Under the pieces are notes generated by a model, which worked only from the letters and a program-made list of their open reading frames with translations, did not search any database and was not told the DNA's origin. A program made the position numbers and the translations under genes. A stretch of DNA of 64,000 bases from Phymatolithon calcareum (Eukaryota; Rhodophyta; Florideophyceae; Hapalidiales), in NCBI GenBank assembly GCA_977006965.1, contig OZ345355.1, forward strand, positions 3,162,001 to 3,226,000, read 5' to 3'. Positions 63,552-64,000 of the stretch are shown here, piece by piece. Position 1 is the stretch's first letter, and every line of letters begins with the position of its first letter.

Positions 63552-64000
63552 GTGCGACATCTACGTCAAGCTATAGCATTTTGTACAGATATGCGGCGTT
63601 TCTCAATGACTGTCGCTCCTCAACCCCCACCTATCAGAGCCAACATTTTTTGCAAAGTGCATAAAGATAGAGCGGTAAGTTCGCCCTGCTTCAAGAAATC
63701 GAGACCCTCAAAAGGAAGCATTTGGAAACGGTTCATGGTCAGTAAATGCAGGCCATCCGCTCATGAAATTGGCATAACAATCCAGTTATAGCACGCAGGT
63801 TACTCTTAGAAATGTTTATGCTCTCCTTCTATTCTAGAGTTTGTAAAGGAGCATTGACAGGTACAGTATATCTGAGAAGAGTGAAATAATGCCCCGAGAT
63901 CTCTTTTTTTCTTATCGGCTAGTCAGCGCCACGCTTTTTAATGAAGACTATCTCACTAAAATGACTGTGACCGCATGCATCAGTGTCTATTTATCATGAT
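63552..64000 (+). pseudogene. 3' end of a fourth PWWP-type gene plus its downstream flank
   Basis: Decayed match to 39215-39650: GTTTCTCAATGACTGTCG, CTTCAAGAAATCGAGACCCT (coiled-coil codons) and GTTCATGGTCAGTAAA (end of gene). Then TTTGTAAAGGAGCATTGACA, GCCACGCTTTTTAATGAAGA and CATCAGTGTCTATTTAT. In the other copy this flank leads straight into the kinase gene on the minus strand, so a kinase copy may lie just beyond the window. Confidence 0.7.

Overview
The window is nuclear DNA from a eukaryote. Evidence: intact genes are mostly single-exon with TATA boxes and AATAAA signals. There are no operons or Shine-Dalgarno sites. Host families are eukaryotic: VPS18, CCT/TCP-1, PWWP, a Ser/Thr kinase, and an NB-ARC-WD40 protein. 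There are LTR, LINE, copia, hAT, piggyBac-like and small TIR elements. Intron-poor genes, heavy TE load and the NB-ARC-WD40 type fit a red alga (florideophyte-like), but this is a weak inference.

Layout. 0-5 kb: 3' end of a multi-pass membrane protein gene facing a broken VPS18 gene. 5-8.5 kb: an unrecognised 243-aa ORF, an SDR remnant and an SDR gene whose catalytic Tyr reads His. 8.8-14.3 kb: two degraded piggyBac-like elements and a TIR element enclosing a CCT1 retrocopy. 14.8-21.25 kb: a second copy of the membrane-gene/VPS18-tail block, opened by one short LTR element with identical LTRs and three 5'-truncated LINEs, each with target-site duplications. 21.25-32.1 kb: the SDR family again (3' fragment, frameshifted copy, two intact genes), cut by a hAT element, copia remnants and a retrocopy. 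33.4-40.7 kb: three PWWP/coiled-coil genes, one trailed by about six ~438-bp tandem copies of its own 3' end, then a kinase gene. 41.4-46.6 kb: a broken two-repeat hypothetical gene, a kinase fragment and a wrecked four-helix/NB-ARC/WD40 gene. 46.8-54 kb: a MITE and two divergent paralogous coiled-coil proteins with C-terminal hydrophobic helices. 54-64 kb: a duplicated small gene, a ~310-bp-arm inverted repeat, a TTAA/TA-flanked TIR element, a hAT element with a perfect 8-bp TSD, and the tail of a fourth PWWP copy.

How it fits together. No pathway is encoded. The region is a gene-poor, duplication-rich mosaic. Gene families (SDR, PWWP, membrane modules, coiled-coil proteins) expand by local duplication, and TE insertion, frameshift and nonsense mutation kill copies. 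All alignments are by eye from translated frames; no search was run.
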